A DNA stretch of 64,000 nt. Source: Methylobacterium brachiatum (GTDB lineage: Bacteria; Pseudomonadota; Alphaproteobacteria; Rhizobiales; Beijerinckiaceae). The notes under the pieces are model-generated. The model was not told the origin of the DNA. It was given only the letters and a program-made list of their open reading frames with translations, and ran no database searches. Within the stretch, counting starts at the first letter, position 1; each line of letters begins with the position of its first letter. The position numbers and the translations under genes are program-made. Shown here piece by piece: positions 1 through 8,368 of the stretch. The stretch spans positions 1 through 64,000 of the forward strand of contig NZ_JAJALK010000005.1 of NCBI RefSeq assembly GCF_020523825.1, written 5' to 3'.

Positions 1-1877
1 TCCACCGCCGCCGCGATCGAGGCGGACACGGTGCTGATCTCCCGGATGCGGGCGGCGATCTGCCCGATCGCGGTCACGGCCTCGCCCGTCGCACCCTGCA
101 CCTGGCCGATCTGATGGCCGATCTCGTCGGTCGCCTTGGCGGTCTGGTCGGCCAGCGCCTTGACCTCGGATGCCACCACCGCGAAGCCCTTGCCCGCCTC
201 CCCGGCCCGGGCCGCCTCGATCGTGGCGTTGAGCGCCAGCAGGTTGGTCTGCGCGGCGATGCCCGAGATCATGCCCACCACCTCGCCGATCTTGGCGACG
301 CTCGCGCTCAGAGTCCGCACGAGCGCGGCGGTCTGGTCCGCCTCGCCCACCGCGGTCCGGGCCAGATCGGCCGAGCCCGAGACCTGACGGCCGATCTCCT
401 GCACCGAGGCACCCAGCTCCTCGGCGGCCGCCGCCACCGTGTTCACGTTGGACGCGGCCTGCTCGGCGGCGGCCGCGACGGTGGTCGAGCGTTCCGCCGT
501 GTCGGCCGCGGTGGACGCCATGGTCTGCGCGGTGGTCTGCAACGCCCCGGCCGAGGTCGAAAGCGTACCGACGATTCCGCTGGTGGCCTGCTCGAACACG
601 TCGGCCATCTGGTGCATCGCCCCGCGGCGCTGCTCCTCGGCGACGCGCCGGGCCTCGGCGGTTTCCACCTCCAGGGCCTTGGTCCGGATCAGGTTGTCCT
701 TGAACACCTGCACGGCCCCGGCCATGGACCCGAGCTCGTCCCGGCGATCGAGGCCGGGCACCTCCGTCCCGAGCTCTCCGTCGGCGAGGCGCCGCATGGC
801 CGCCGCCAGGCCGACGATCCGCCGGACGACGCGGAACTGCACGATCAGGATCGCCAGCACGGCCAATCCGGCAGCGAACACGATCGCCGTGACGGCGATG
901 GCGAGGTCCTGGCTGGCTTCGGCGGCGGCCGCCCGCGCCTTGTCGACGGCAGAGCCGATGACTGCGGCTGCCGCCTCCGAGACCGCCTTCTGGCGGCCGA
1001 AGATCCCTGCATCCCAGTCCGCGCTCGGAACCGAGATCTTGCGGCCGGCCGCGAAATCGGCCGCGACCGACGCCTGGACCTGGACCCATTGCGGATTGGC
1101 GTGGGCCGCCTTCGCGCGGGCATAGGCCTCCTTCACGGCGGCGTCGAAATCGCCGATCGCGATGACGCGCTCGGCGACCCGCCAGGCCGTGAGGGTCTCC
1201 GTCTCGGCGGCATTCAACCGGACCGCATCCGCGGGCGTGGGGAGACGACCGCTGGCCATGATCTCGCCGACCAGGGACGCGGTCCGGCCGCTGCTCGTCC
1301 GCGAGAGCCACGTCGCCGCCCGGGCATCGATGAAGCTGCCGAAGGCGGGGTCGAGCGCCTGGATCGTCCGTTCGGTCATGTCGGATGCGGCTTCGAGCTC
1401 GGCCAGGAAGCGGTCGCAGAGCTCGTCCAGCTTGATGCCCAGGGCCCGGTCCCGCGCCGCGACGGGCACATTGAAGGCCGCGTCCACGGCGGGACGCAAC
1501 CGCCGCCACGCATCCACGAGACCCTGGAGGTCGACGCCCTTGGCCTTGAGGGCGCCGTCGCGCACGTCGCCCAGCTCGGCCAGGGCCGCGTTGACGGCCG
1601 TGTCGAACGCGGCGCGCCCCTCGAGGGCGGTCTGCCGGTGGAGGCGGAGGGCATCGGCTTCATCCAGAAGCGCGATCTTGGTCCATCCGCGCTCGGTCCG
1701 AAGCTGGTTGAGGCTGGCGAAGAGGTCGCGGTCGATCGCCATGTGCTGGGCGACCTGCGTCGCGATATCGGATTTCCTCCTGTTTCCACCGACCTGCAGG
1801 GCGGCCAGGACGATAGCCAGAAGTCCGACAAGCGAGACGATCGCCATGAGAAGCATGCGAATCGTTATTCTAGGCAT
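1..1877 (-). CDS. Methyl-accepting chemotaxis protein, 3' end beyond window
   Basis: Inner-membrane chemoreceptor that passes ligand signals to a CheA/CheW array. Reading the complement from the ATG at 1877 gives about 625 codons with no stop before the window edge. In order: TM1 (residues about 8-31), a periplasmic helical sensor with an LRTERG motif, TM2 (about 325-347), HAMP (about 348-400), and the signalling domain. The conserved hairpin tip [14 protein letters not shown] starts near residue 537 and is followed by [20 protein letters not shown]. The ERG motif resembles those in helical NIT-like sensors, but the ligand is unknown. The gene stands alone, preceded by an unusually AT-rich upstream region. 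The C-terminal end, including any CheB/CheR docking pentapeptide, is not visible. Confidence 0.95.
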   Translation of the reverse strand, partial: MPRITIRMLLMAIVSLVGLLAIVLAALQVGGNRRKSDIATQVAQHMAIDRDLFASLNQLRTERGWTKIALLDEADALRLHRQTALEGRAAFDTAVNAALAELGDVRDGALKAKGVDLQGLVDAWRRLRPAVDAAFNVPVAARDRALGIKLDELCDRFLAELEAASDMTERTIQALDPAFGSFIDARAATWLSRTSSGRTASLVGEIMASGRLPTPADAVRLNAAETETLTAWRVAERVIAIGDFDAAVKEAYARAKAAHANPQWVQVQASVAADFAAGRKISVPSADWDAGIFGRQKAVSEAAAAVIGSAVDKARAAAAEASQDLAIAVTAIVFAAGLAVLAILIVQFRVVRRIVGLAAAMRRLADGELGTEVPGLDRRDELGSMAGAVQVFKDNLIRTKALEVETAEARRVAEEQRRGAMHQMADVFEQATSGIVGTLSTSAGALQTTAQTMASTAADTAERSTTVAAAAEQAASNVNTVAAAAEELGASVQEIGRQVSGSADLARTAVGEADQTAALVRTLSASVAKIGEVVGMISGIAAQTNLLALNATIEAARAGEAGKGFAVVASEVKALADQTAKATDEIGHQIGQVQGATGEAVTAIGQIAARIREISTVSASIAAAV

Positions 1878-2390
1878 GGTCGGCCGTCCGTCTCAGTAGA
1901 TACCTTCGTATAAATCTAAGCTTATCTCATGTCTAGAATTTTGTGATCCAACTTTATTTTCAGCATCCGATAGTAATTATTGCCATATCGCAAAAACTTA
2001 TCACTACGCCAATCGGGATACAACTTCATATAGAAACGCATCCGGGTAACCGGCATCCATGATTGATCGGATGGGGGCTGGAAACTTGTCGTCCGAGAGC
2101 CGGGCGGGGCTTTTCGCCCACCCTTGCTCTGCGATCCGGCGTCGCCGGGAACCCGCGCGGAACCAAGCTGAATCCGGGCGGCCTCACCTTCGGGCGTGCG
2201 GAAGCGCGCGGCAAAGCGGGTGATGACGGCTCGAAGCCGTGCCGGATGCTCGGGTCTCCCCCTGCCCCGCTACGATCCGGGCCTCCCGCTCGGCGGCCCA
2301 TGCCGGAGATGACCGAACCGCTCGAGCGATCCCGGCCAAGCTCCGGGAGGCGTAAGCATCGCGCTCCGTGCAAGCCGACGGACTGCCGCC
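1878..2390. other. Intergenic region without a convincing gene
   Basis: About 510 bases between the chemoreceptor start and the cbbY stop. Roughly 1905-2045 is conspicuously AT-rich for this genome and probably holds the chemoreceptor promoter. The rest, 2100-2390, is GC-rich. Long open frames cross it on both strands, but they continue as frame shadows into cbbY and have no recognisable domain. I see no RNA gene. Confidence 0.5.
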
Positions 2391-3140
2391 TCAGCGAAAT
2401 CCCGCGTGCCAGTTCCTCAGCGCGGCCAGCGTCACCACCCGGTCCGGCCATTCCAGCCCGGCCAGGTGCCGGTGCGGGTGACCCGGCTCGCCGAGGTCGG
2501 AGAGTGCCGAGAAGGCGCCGTCGAGCCGATGGCTGTCGGTGTAGCGGCTTCGGGTCGCCAGGACCGGCAGGCCGGCGGCGCGGGCCGAGGCGATGCCGGG
2601 GGCGGAATCCTCGAAGGCCACCGCCTCCGAGGCCGGCACGCCGAGACGGTCGAGCGCCAGCAGGAAGACGTCGGGGGCGGGCTTCTTGCGGTCCGCCTCG
2701 TCGCCGGCCGCAATCACCGCGAAGGGCGTATCGGAGGCCGGAAAGTTCGCCGCCAGCAGCCGATCGACATTCGGCCGGCTGGTGGTGGTGGCGATGGCCA
2801 GCCGCAGGCCGCCAGCCCGGGCCTCGGCGATGAGCCGGGCGATCCCCGGGCGCAGGGGCAGCCCGGTCTCGGCCATCAGGTCGCCATACGCGATCGTCTT
2901 GCGGGCGTGGATTTCGGGCGCCTGCGCGTGGAAGGACGCGGCCTCGCCGGGATGGCGCGTATCGATGTAGTGGCTGAGCCGCTCCTTGCCGCCCATCACG
3001 GTGAGCAGGTCGGCGTAGAGCGCCGGGTCCCAGCGCCAGGGCAGGTCCAGCGCCGCGAAGGCGCGGTTGAAGGCCTGCCGGTGCAGGTCCTCGGTCTCGG
3101 CCAGCGTGCCGTCGACGTCGAAGATCAGCGCCCTCAGCAC
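2391..3140 (-). CDS. cbbY: CbbY-like HAD-family phosphatase
   Basis: HAD-superfamily sugar-phosphate phosphatase of 249 aa. CbbY proteins dephosphorylate xylulose-1,5-bisphosphate, a misfire product of RuBisCO, though related beta-phosphoglucomutase-type enzymes have other substrates. Motif I is [11 protein letters not shown] near the N terminus, with the nucleophile and acid/base aspartates of DVD. Motif II is ATTTS, and the KKPAPDVF and EDSAPGI motifs follow. The GTG start at 3140 overlaps the rpe stop by 7 bases, so the two are translationally coupled. The longer upstream frame is the shadow of rpe. With no RuBisCO in the window, the exact substrate here is uncertain. Confidence 0.88.
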   Translation of the reverse strand: MLRALIFDVDGTLAETEDLHRQAFNRAFAALDLPWRWDPALYADLLTVMGGKERLSHYIDTRHPGEAASFHAQAPEIHARKTIAYGDLMAETGLPLRPGIARLIAEARAGGLRLAIATTTSRPNVDRLLAANFPASDTPFAVIAAGDEADRKKPAPDVFLLALDRLGVPASEAVAFEDSAPGIASARAAGLPVLATRSRYTDSHRLDGAFSALSDLGEPGHPHRHLAGLEWPDRVVTLAALRNWHAGFR

Positions 3141-3823
3141 GAGAGGTCGCGGCCGGAGGCGCCCTCCGCGCCGGCCCGGATCGTCGCGATGCGCTCCGCA
3201 TAGGCGTCGGGACCGCCGCTGAAGACCGCGTTGCCGGCCACGAACGTGTCGGCGCCGGCGCGGCTCGCCGCCTTCACGGTCTCGGCATCGATGCCGCCAT
3301 CGACCTGGATGCGGATGTCGCGCCCGGCCACCATGGCGCGGATCCGTGCGACGCTCTCCATGGTACTCTTGAGGAATTTCTGGCCGCCGAAGCCGGGATT
3401 GACGGTCATCACCAGCACGAGATCGACCATGTCGAGCACCGGCTCGACCAGGGCGGCGGGGGTGCCGGGGTTGATCGCCACGCCGGCGCGCTTGCCGAGA
3501 TCGCGGATGGTCTGGAGCGAGCGGTGGATATGCGGCCCGGCCTCGGCATGGACCGTGATCCCGTCGGCCCCGGCCTCCGCGAAGGCCGCGAGATACGGGT
3601 CGGCCGGCGCGATCATCAGGTGAACGTCGAAGAATTTTTGCGTGTGCGGTCGCAGCGCCTTCACCACGGGGGGGCCGAAGGTGATGTTGGGCACGAAATG
3701 CCCGTCCATCACGTCGAGATGGATCCAGTCGGCCCCGGCCGCGTCCACCGCGCGGGTCTCCTCCGCGAGGCGGGCGAAATCGGCGGACAGGATCGACGGA
3801 GCGATGACGGGAGGGAGCATCAT
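3134..3823 (-). CDS. rpe: Ribulose-phosphate 3-epimerase
   Basis: Interconverts D-ribulose-5-phosphate and D-xylulose-5-phosphate in the pentose phosphate pathway. It is a 229-aa TIM-barrel protein of normal length. The family motifs are complete: [13 protein letters not shown] at the N terminus, [20 protein letters not shown] with metal-binding His/Asp, [26 protein letters not shown], and the phosphate-binding [12 protein letters not shown]. It lies downstream of fbp and prk in the same direction and overlaps cbbY. A hairpin repeat separates it from prk, so it may be transcribed with them or separately. Confidence 0.96.
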   Translation of the reverse strand: MMLPPVIAPSILSADFARLAEETRAVDAAGADWIHLDVMDGHFVPNITFGPPVVKALRPHTQKFFDVHLMIAPADPYLAAFAEAGADGITVHAEAGPHIHRSLQTIRDLGKRAGVAINPGTPAALVEPVLDMVDLVLVMTVNPGFGGQKFLKSTMESVARIRAMVAGRDIRIQVDGGIDAETVKAASRAGADTFVAGNAVFSGGPDAYAERIATIRAGAEGASGRDLSC

Positions 3824-3884
3824 GGATCTTTCGCAGGTGGTTTGACTCAGACGATGTTCGGCGCACGGGCCGATCCCACACAGA

Positions 3885-4009
3885 CCCTCATCCTGAGGCG
3901 CCGGAGCGAAGCGGAGGCCTCGAAGGAGCCCTCCAGACCTCGCGCGGCCGGCTGGAGGGCTCCTTCGAGGCCCAGCGATCTTCGATCGCCGGGCACCTCA
4001 GGATGAGGG
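3885..4009. repeat. Large palindromic intergenic repeat
   Basis: Long interrupted inverted repeat between prk and rpe. The outer arms are CCCTCATCCTGAGG (3885-3898) and its complement (3996-4009). The inner arms, CCTCGAAGGAGCCCTCCAG (3918-3936) and the complement at 3952-3970, are a perfect 19-bp stem with a 15-base loop. It looks like the dispersed palindromic elements common in Rhizobiales genomes. It may act as an mRNA processing or attenuation structure within the operon. The sequence shows the palindrome; any function is inference. Confidence 0.85.
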
Positions 4010-4058
4010 GGATGATTGGATCGGCGTTCCAGTTCGGTCTAACGGCCTCCTCCAACCC

Positions 4059-4919
4059 TCACGCCAGACGGCGGCGGCGTTCCACGAGTTGCATGATCAT
4101 CGGCGTCAGGATCAGCTGCATGGCGAGGTCGAGCTTGCCGCCCGGGATCACGATGGAATTGGCCCGGCTCATGAAGCTGTCGTGGATCATCGACACGAGA
4201 TAGGAGAAGTCGATCCCCTTCGGATCCTTGAACCGGATCACCACCATCGATTCGTCGGCGGTGGGGATCCAGCGGGCGATGAACGGGTTCGAGGTGTCGA
4301 CGGTGGGAACCCGCTGGAAGTTGATGTCGGTGAACGAGAATTGCGGGCAGATGGTCTGCACGTAATCGGGCATCCGGCGCAGGATCACGTCGGTCACCGC
4401 ATCCGTGGAATAGCCGCGGAACGAGCGGTCCCGGTGCAGCTTCTGGATCCATTCGAGGTTGATCACCGGCACGACGCCGATCTTCAGGTCCGCGTAGCGG
4501 GCGATGTCGACATCCGGGTCGGCCACGCAGCCGTGCAACCCCTCGTAGAACAGCAGGTCGGAATCCGGCGGGAACTCCTCCCAGGGGGAGAAGCTGCCCT
4601 CCGGAATGCCGTAGGCCCGGGCGTCGTGCTGGTCGTGGGCGTAGTGGCGGGTCCGGCCGGTGCCGCTCTCGGCGTAGCTGCGGAACACCGCCTCCAGCTC
4701 GGGCAGCAGGTTCGCCCGGGGCGCGAAATGCGACAGCGTCGGCTCGCGCGCCATCATGGCCCGCATCGTGTCCCGGTCGAAGGCGTGGAAGCCGTCGCCC
4801 TCGATGAACACCGCGCGCACGTCCTCCCGGCGGAAGATCTGCTCGAAGGTGTTGCGCACCGAGGTTGTGCCGGCCCCGGAGGAGCCGGTCACCGAGATGA
4901 TGGGGTGCCGCGCCGACAT
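4059..4919 (-). CDS. prk: Phosphoribulokinase
   Basis: Phosphorylates ribulose-5-phosphate with ATP to ribulose-1,5-bisphosphate (RuBP). The 286-aa product has the short proteobacterial class I length. The P-loop region is GSSGAGTTSVRNTF (about residues 12-25), followed by EGDGFHAFDRD, the PRK signature around RTRHYAHDQHDA and FYEGLHG with the catalytic region. The gene starts 22 bases after the fbp stop, so both are probably in one transcript. No RuBisCO gene is present in the window. In Methylobacterium extorquens this enzyme is known to serve a regulatory role, making RuBP as co-activator for the LysR regulator QscR. The CbbR/QscR-like gene at 6180 suggests the same role here. Confidence 0.95.
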   Translation of the reverse strand: MSARHPIISVTGSSGAGTTSVRNTFEQIFRREDVRAVFIEGDGFHAFDRDTMRAMMAREPTLSHFAPRANLLPELEAVFRSYAESGTGRTRHYAHDQHDARAYGIPEGSFSPWEEFPPDSDLLFYEGLHGCVADPDVDIARYADLKIGVVPVINLEWIQKLHRDRSFRGYSTDAVTDVILRRMPDYVQTICPQFSFTDINFQRVPTVDTSNPFIARWIPTADESMVVIRFKDPKGIDFSYLVSMIHDSFMSRANSIVIPGGKLDLAMQLILTPMIMQLVERRRRLA

Positions 4920-4941
4920 GGTTTTGGACTTCGCGTTGCGT

Positions 4942-5997
4942 CTACGACCGCATCAGCCCGCGCTGGCCGAACAGCGGCGAGCGGCCGGCATCGGGCTTGC
5001 CGCCGGCATAGTAGGTGGCCACGCAATCGACCTCCTCGGTGGAGCCGCAGACCAGGGGCGCGCGCTCGTGGATCCCGGTGGCCACCAGGTCGAGGATGCG
5101 GGTCTGGCCGTCCGTCGCGGCCCCGCCGGCCTGCTCGACCAGCATCGCCACCGGGGCGACCTCGTAGAGCAGCCGCAGGCGGCCGCGGGCGTAGTTCTTG
5201 CGGGCGTCGCCCGGATACAGGAACACGCCGCCCCGGGTCAGCACGCGCTGGATGTCGGCCACCAGGGAGGCGAGCCAGCGCATGTTGTAATCCTTGTCGC
5301 GCGGCCCCTCGGTGCCGCGCTGGCAATCCTCGATATAGGCCTTCACGGGGGCGTCCCAGTGCCGGGCGTTGGAGGCGTTGATCGCGTATTCCTTGGCCGA
5401 GGCCGGGACCGACATGGCCGGGCTGGTCAGGCGGAACACGCCCTCGGCGCGGTCGAGGACGTAGGATTGCGTGCCGTCGCCCAGGGTCAGGATCAGCGCG
5501 GTGGCCGGGCCGTAGGTCACGAAGCCGGCGGCGATCTGGGCGGTGCCGGGGGTCGTGAACGAGGCCAGCGGGTTGGCCGGATCCTTGATCGACGGGCGGA
5601 TGCCGAAGATCATCCCCACCGCCATGTTGACGCCGATGTTCGACGAGCCGTCGAGCGGGTCGATGGCCACCGCCAGCGGCGCGTCCGGGTTCAGCCGCAT
5701 CACCTCCTCGGCCTCCTCGGAGGCGACCTCGGCCACGGGGGCGCCCTGCAGGGCGGCGGTCACGCTCTCGTGCGCGATCACGTCGAGCGCCTTCTGCACG
5801 TCGCCGTCGCTGTTGTGATCGCCCGCCGCCGCGAGGTCGCCGCCGAGCGCACCGCGCCCGATCAGGGCGCTGATCTCCACCGCCGAGCCCGCGATCGCAC
5901 GGATCACCGCGGCGGCATCCTTCAACGCCGGGTTGGCCTCGACCGCCTGCGCCAGGCAGGTCTCGAGAGGCGTCCCGATCGCTGCTGAAATTGCCAT
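4942..5997 (-). CDS. fbp: Class I fructose-1,6-bisphosphatase
   Basis: Hydrolyses fructose-1,6-bisphosphate to fructose-6-phosphate; in cbb operons the family also acts on sedoheptulose-1,7-bisphosphate. The chosen start, MAISAAIGTP, gives 351 aa, the usual length, and has an AGGAG ribosome site just upstream. The open frame extends further 5' but that stretch has no homology-like character. The metal-binding motif DPLDGSSNIGVNM starts near residue 113. Other conserved stretches are NARHW, KDYNMRW, GGVFLYPGD and LRLLYEVAPVAMLVEQAGG. First gene of the leftward fbp-prk unit, divergent from the LysR gene. Confidence 0.95.
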   Translation of the reverse strand: MAISAAIGTPLETCLAQAVEANPALKDAAAVIRAIAGSAVEISALIGRGALGGDLAAAGDHNSDGDVQKALDVIAHESVTAALQGAPVAEVASEEAEEVMRLNPDAPLAVAIDPLDGSSNIGVNMAVGMIFGIRPSIKDPANPLASFTTPGTAQIAAGFVTYGPATALILTLGDGTQSYVLDRAEGVFRLTSPAMSVPASAKEYAINASNARHWDAPVKAYIEDCQRGTEGPRDKDYNMRWLASLVADIQRVLTRGGVFLYPGDARKNYARGRLRLLYEVAPVAMLVEQAGGAATDGQTRILDLVATGIHERAPLVCGSTEEVDCVATYYAGGKPDAGRSPLFGQRGLMRS

Positions 5998-6069
5998 CGG
6001 CCTATCTCTCCTGCTGGGATCCCGCCTGCCGGGATCGCGCGTTCCGCGCCGGGTCTGTAGCGACCCCTC

Positions 6070-6082
6070 TATCACCATGATA
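6070..6082. promoter_or_regulatory. Candidate LysR operator between fbp and cbbR/qscR
   Basis: TATCACCATGATA is a perfect interrupted palindrome that fits the T-N11-A core of LysR-type binding sites. It lies in the 182-base divergent intergenic region, about 100 bases before the regulator start and about 75 bases before fbp, where a CbbR site would be expected. Prediction from sequence only. Confidence 0.5.
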
Positions 6083-6179
6083 GCGGGCGGCGCGCCCCGA
6101 TCGACAAGAACCGGAGACGCCACGCTCAAGATTTCTGGGGGATCTTGTGTCATAGGACAAAAAAAACGAGACCTCCGCC

Positions 6180-7121
6180 ATGCGCAATCTCTCCCTCAAG
6201 CAGCTCCAGGCGGTGGCGGCGGTGGCCCGCCTGGGTACCATGACCCGGGCGGCCCAGGAGCTGAACGTCACCTCGGCCGCGCTCTACGCGCGCATCCGGC
6301 AGCTCGAGGAGGAGGCCGGCCTGCTGCTGTTCGACCGGACGCCGGGCGGCCTCAAGCCCACCGATGCCGGCCGCGAGATGCTCTGGGCGATCGACAGCAT
6401 CAACACCGTGCTGGAGACCTGCACCGACCGGCTGCGGACCCTGCGCGGCGCGGAAGGCGGGCGCGTCGCACTGGGCGTCGTCTCCACCGCCAAGTACTTC
6501 GCGCCCCAGGTGATCGCTGGCTTCGTCAAGAAGCATCCGGGCGTCGAGATCAGCCTGTCGGTGCGCAACCGCGGCCAGACCGTCGAGGCCCTGCGCGGCT
6601 ACGAGATCGACTTCGCCGTGATGGGCCGCCCGCCCCGGGACTTCCCGATCGAGGCCGCGACCTTCGGCCCGCACCCGCTGGTGCTGGTGGCCGCTCCCAG
6701 CCACCCCCTCGCCGGCCGGACCGGCCTGTCCCGCGAAGACCTGGCCGACCAGCCGTTCTTCTTCCGCGAAGAGGGCTCCGGCACGCGCACGGTCTTCGAG
6801 GAGTTCATGAGCGGCATCCTGGTCAAGCGCGCGCTCCTCGACATCGATACCGGCTCCAACGAGACGATCAAGCAATCGGTGATGGCCGGGCTCGGGATCG
6901 CGCTCCTGTCGGTGCATTCCGTGGCGGCCGAGGTCGAGAGCGGCCGCCTCGCCCTTCTCGACGTCAAGGGCCTGCCGATCCGGCGCGACTGGTACGCGGT
7001 GCGCCGGGCCGACAAGGTGCTGGGGCCGGCGGCCTCCGCGGTCTGGTCCTACCTGATGAGCGACGGCGCCCGCATGCTGCCGGGCGTGGCGCTGCCGGAC
7101 GCCGCCGGAGCCAAGGCATGA
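6180..7121 (+). CDS. CbbR/QscR-type LysR transcriptional regulator
   Basis: LysR-family activator of 313 aa. The N-terminal winged HTH (residues about 3-62) begins LSLKQLQAVAAVARLGTMTR, and a type-2 periplasmic-binding-like effector domain follows. Divergence from fbp-prk is the classic cbbR arrangement. In Methylobacterium the CbbR homologue is QscR, which controls serine-cycle genes and responds to RuBP made by phosphoribulokinase. Sequence alone cannot separate a RuBisCO-linked CbbR from QscR, so no symbol is assigned. Its stop overlaps the next start (ATGA), indicating coupling to the flavoprotein gene. Confidence 0.9.
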   Translation: MRNLSLKQLQAVAAVARLGTMTRAAQELNVTSAALYARIRQLEEEAGLLLFDRTPGGLKPTDAGREMLWAIDSINTVLETCTDRLRTLRGAEGGRVALGVVSTAKYFAPQVIAGFVKKHPGVEISLSVRNRGQTVEALRGYEIDFAVMGRPPRDFPIEAATFGPHPLVLVAAPSHPLAGRTGLSREDLADQPFFFREEGSGTRTVFEEFMSGILVKRALLDIDTGSNETIKQSVMAGLGIALLSVHSVAAEVESGRLALLDVKGLPIRRDWYAVRRADKVLGPAASAVWSYLMSDGARMLPGVALPDAAGAKA

Positions 7122-8359
7122 GCGCGGCCGGCATCGTCGTGGCCGGCGCCGGCCAGGCGGGCTTCCAGCTGGCCGCCTCCCTGCGCGAGGGCGGCTTCCG
7201 GGACCCGATCACCCTGGTCGGCGACGAGACCGCCCTGCCCTACCAGCGACCGCCCCTGTCCAAGGCCTATCTCGCCGGCAAGACCGACGCGGAGGGCCTG
7301 TTCCTGCGCCAGCCCGGCTTCTTCGCCGAGCACGCCATCGCCCACCGGCCGGGGATCCGGGCCGTCGCGATCGACCGGGCCGGGCGGCGCCTGCATCTCT
7401 CGGACGGCCAGAGCCTCGCCTACGACCACCTCGTTCTGGCCACCGGCGCCCGCAACCGGCCGCTGCCGGTGCCGGGGGCCGATTTCCCGAACGTGCGCCA
7501 ATTGCGCGGCCTCGCAGACGCCGACGCGCTCCGGACGGCGCTCGGCGAGGCCAGGGCGATCGTGGTGATCGGCGCCGGCTTCATCGGGCTGGAATTCGCC
7601 GCCGTGGCCGCCGCCCGGGGCCTGTCGGTGACCGTCGTGGAGGCGGCCGACCGGCCGATGGCCCGGGCGGTCTCGCCGGAGATCGCGCAGTTCTTCCGCA
7701 GCGCCCATGAGGCGATGGGCGTGCGCTTCGCGTTCGGGGCCGGCGTGACAGCGGTCACCGGACGGGACGGCCGCGCCACCGGCATCACCCTGGCCGATGG
7801 AAGGGAGCTGCCCGCCGACTTCATCCTGATCGGCATCGGCGTGCTGCCGAACCGGGAGCTCGCCGCGGAGGCCGGTCTTCCGGCGGAGGACGGGGTGCGG
7901 GTCGACGCGTTCCTGGCGACGCCCGATCCGGCGATCTCGGCGATCGGCGATTGCGTCCGCTTCCCGAGCCCGTTCGCCCACGGGCTCAGCCCCGACGGCA
8001 CCGTGCGGATCGAGTCGGTGCAGAACGCCATCGACCAGGGCCGCTGCCTCGCCGCGCGGCTCAACGGCAAGCCGGCGGCCTACGGGGCGCTGCCGTGGTT
8101 CTGGAGCGATCAGGGTCCGCACAAGCTGCAGATCGCCGGCCTGTCCGGGCCCGGCGATGCCAGCGTGGTCCGGGGCTCGGGCCCGGCATTCTCGGTGTTC
8201 CGCTTCCGAGACGGGGCCTTGAGCGCCGTGGAATCGGTCGACCGGGCCGCCGACCACATGATCGCCCGGCGCCTGCTGGCGGCGGGCACGCGGCTCACCC
8301 CCGAGCAGGCGGCCGATCCCGGCTTCGACCTCAAGGCGCTGGCGATGGCGCGGCCCTGA
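7118..8359 (+). CDS. FAD-dependent NAD(P)H:ferredoxin reductase-like protein
   Basis: Flavoprotein of 413 aa from the pyridine nucleotide-disulfide oxidoreductase superfamily, close in layout to rhodocoxin, putidaredoxin or terpredoxin reductases. The FAD Rossmann motif VVAGAGQAGFQLA opens the protein, LPYQRPPLSKAYL follows, ATGAR is conserved, the NAD(P)H-binding VVIGAGFIGLEFA lies near residue 148, and ISAIGDCVRF binds the flavin near the C-terminal domain (WFWSDQ). It overlaps the LysR stop by four bases. A partner ferredoxin or P450 is not adjacent, so the electron acceptor is unknown. The much longer open frame 5' of this start is the shadow of the LysR gene. Confidence 0.88.
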   Translation: MSAAGIVVAGAGQAGFQLAASLREGGFRDPITLVGDETALPYQRPPLSKAYLAGKTDAEGLFLRQPGFFAEHAIAHRPGIRAVAIDRAGRRLHLSDGQSLAYDHLVLATGARNRPLPVPGADFPNVRQLRGLADADALRTALGEARAIVVIGAGFIGLEFAAVAAARGLSVTVVEAADRPMARAVSPEIAQFFRSAHEAMGVRFAFGAGVTAVTGRDGRATGITLADGRELPADFILIGIGVLPNRELAAEAGLPAEDGVRVDAFLATPDPAISAIGDCVRFPSPFAHGLSPDGTVRIESVQNAIDQGRCLAARLNGKPAAYGALPWFWSDQGPHKLQIAGLSGPGDASVVRGSGPAFSVFRFRDGALSAVESVDRAADHMIARRLLAAGTRLTPEQAADPGFDLKALAMARP

Positions 8360-8368
8360 CCGGCCCGG

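Noticed and set aside
2026..3201. Open frames across the region before and within cbbY on both strands
   Set aside because: They are frame shadows of rpe/cbbY in a high-GC sequence; low-complexity Arg/Pro/Gly composition and no domain.
5933..7117. Very long plus-strand frame leading into the ferredoxin reductase gene
   Set aside because: The part before 7118 is the LysR gene read in another frame; the flavoprotein's Rossmann motif starts just after 7118.
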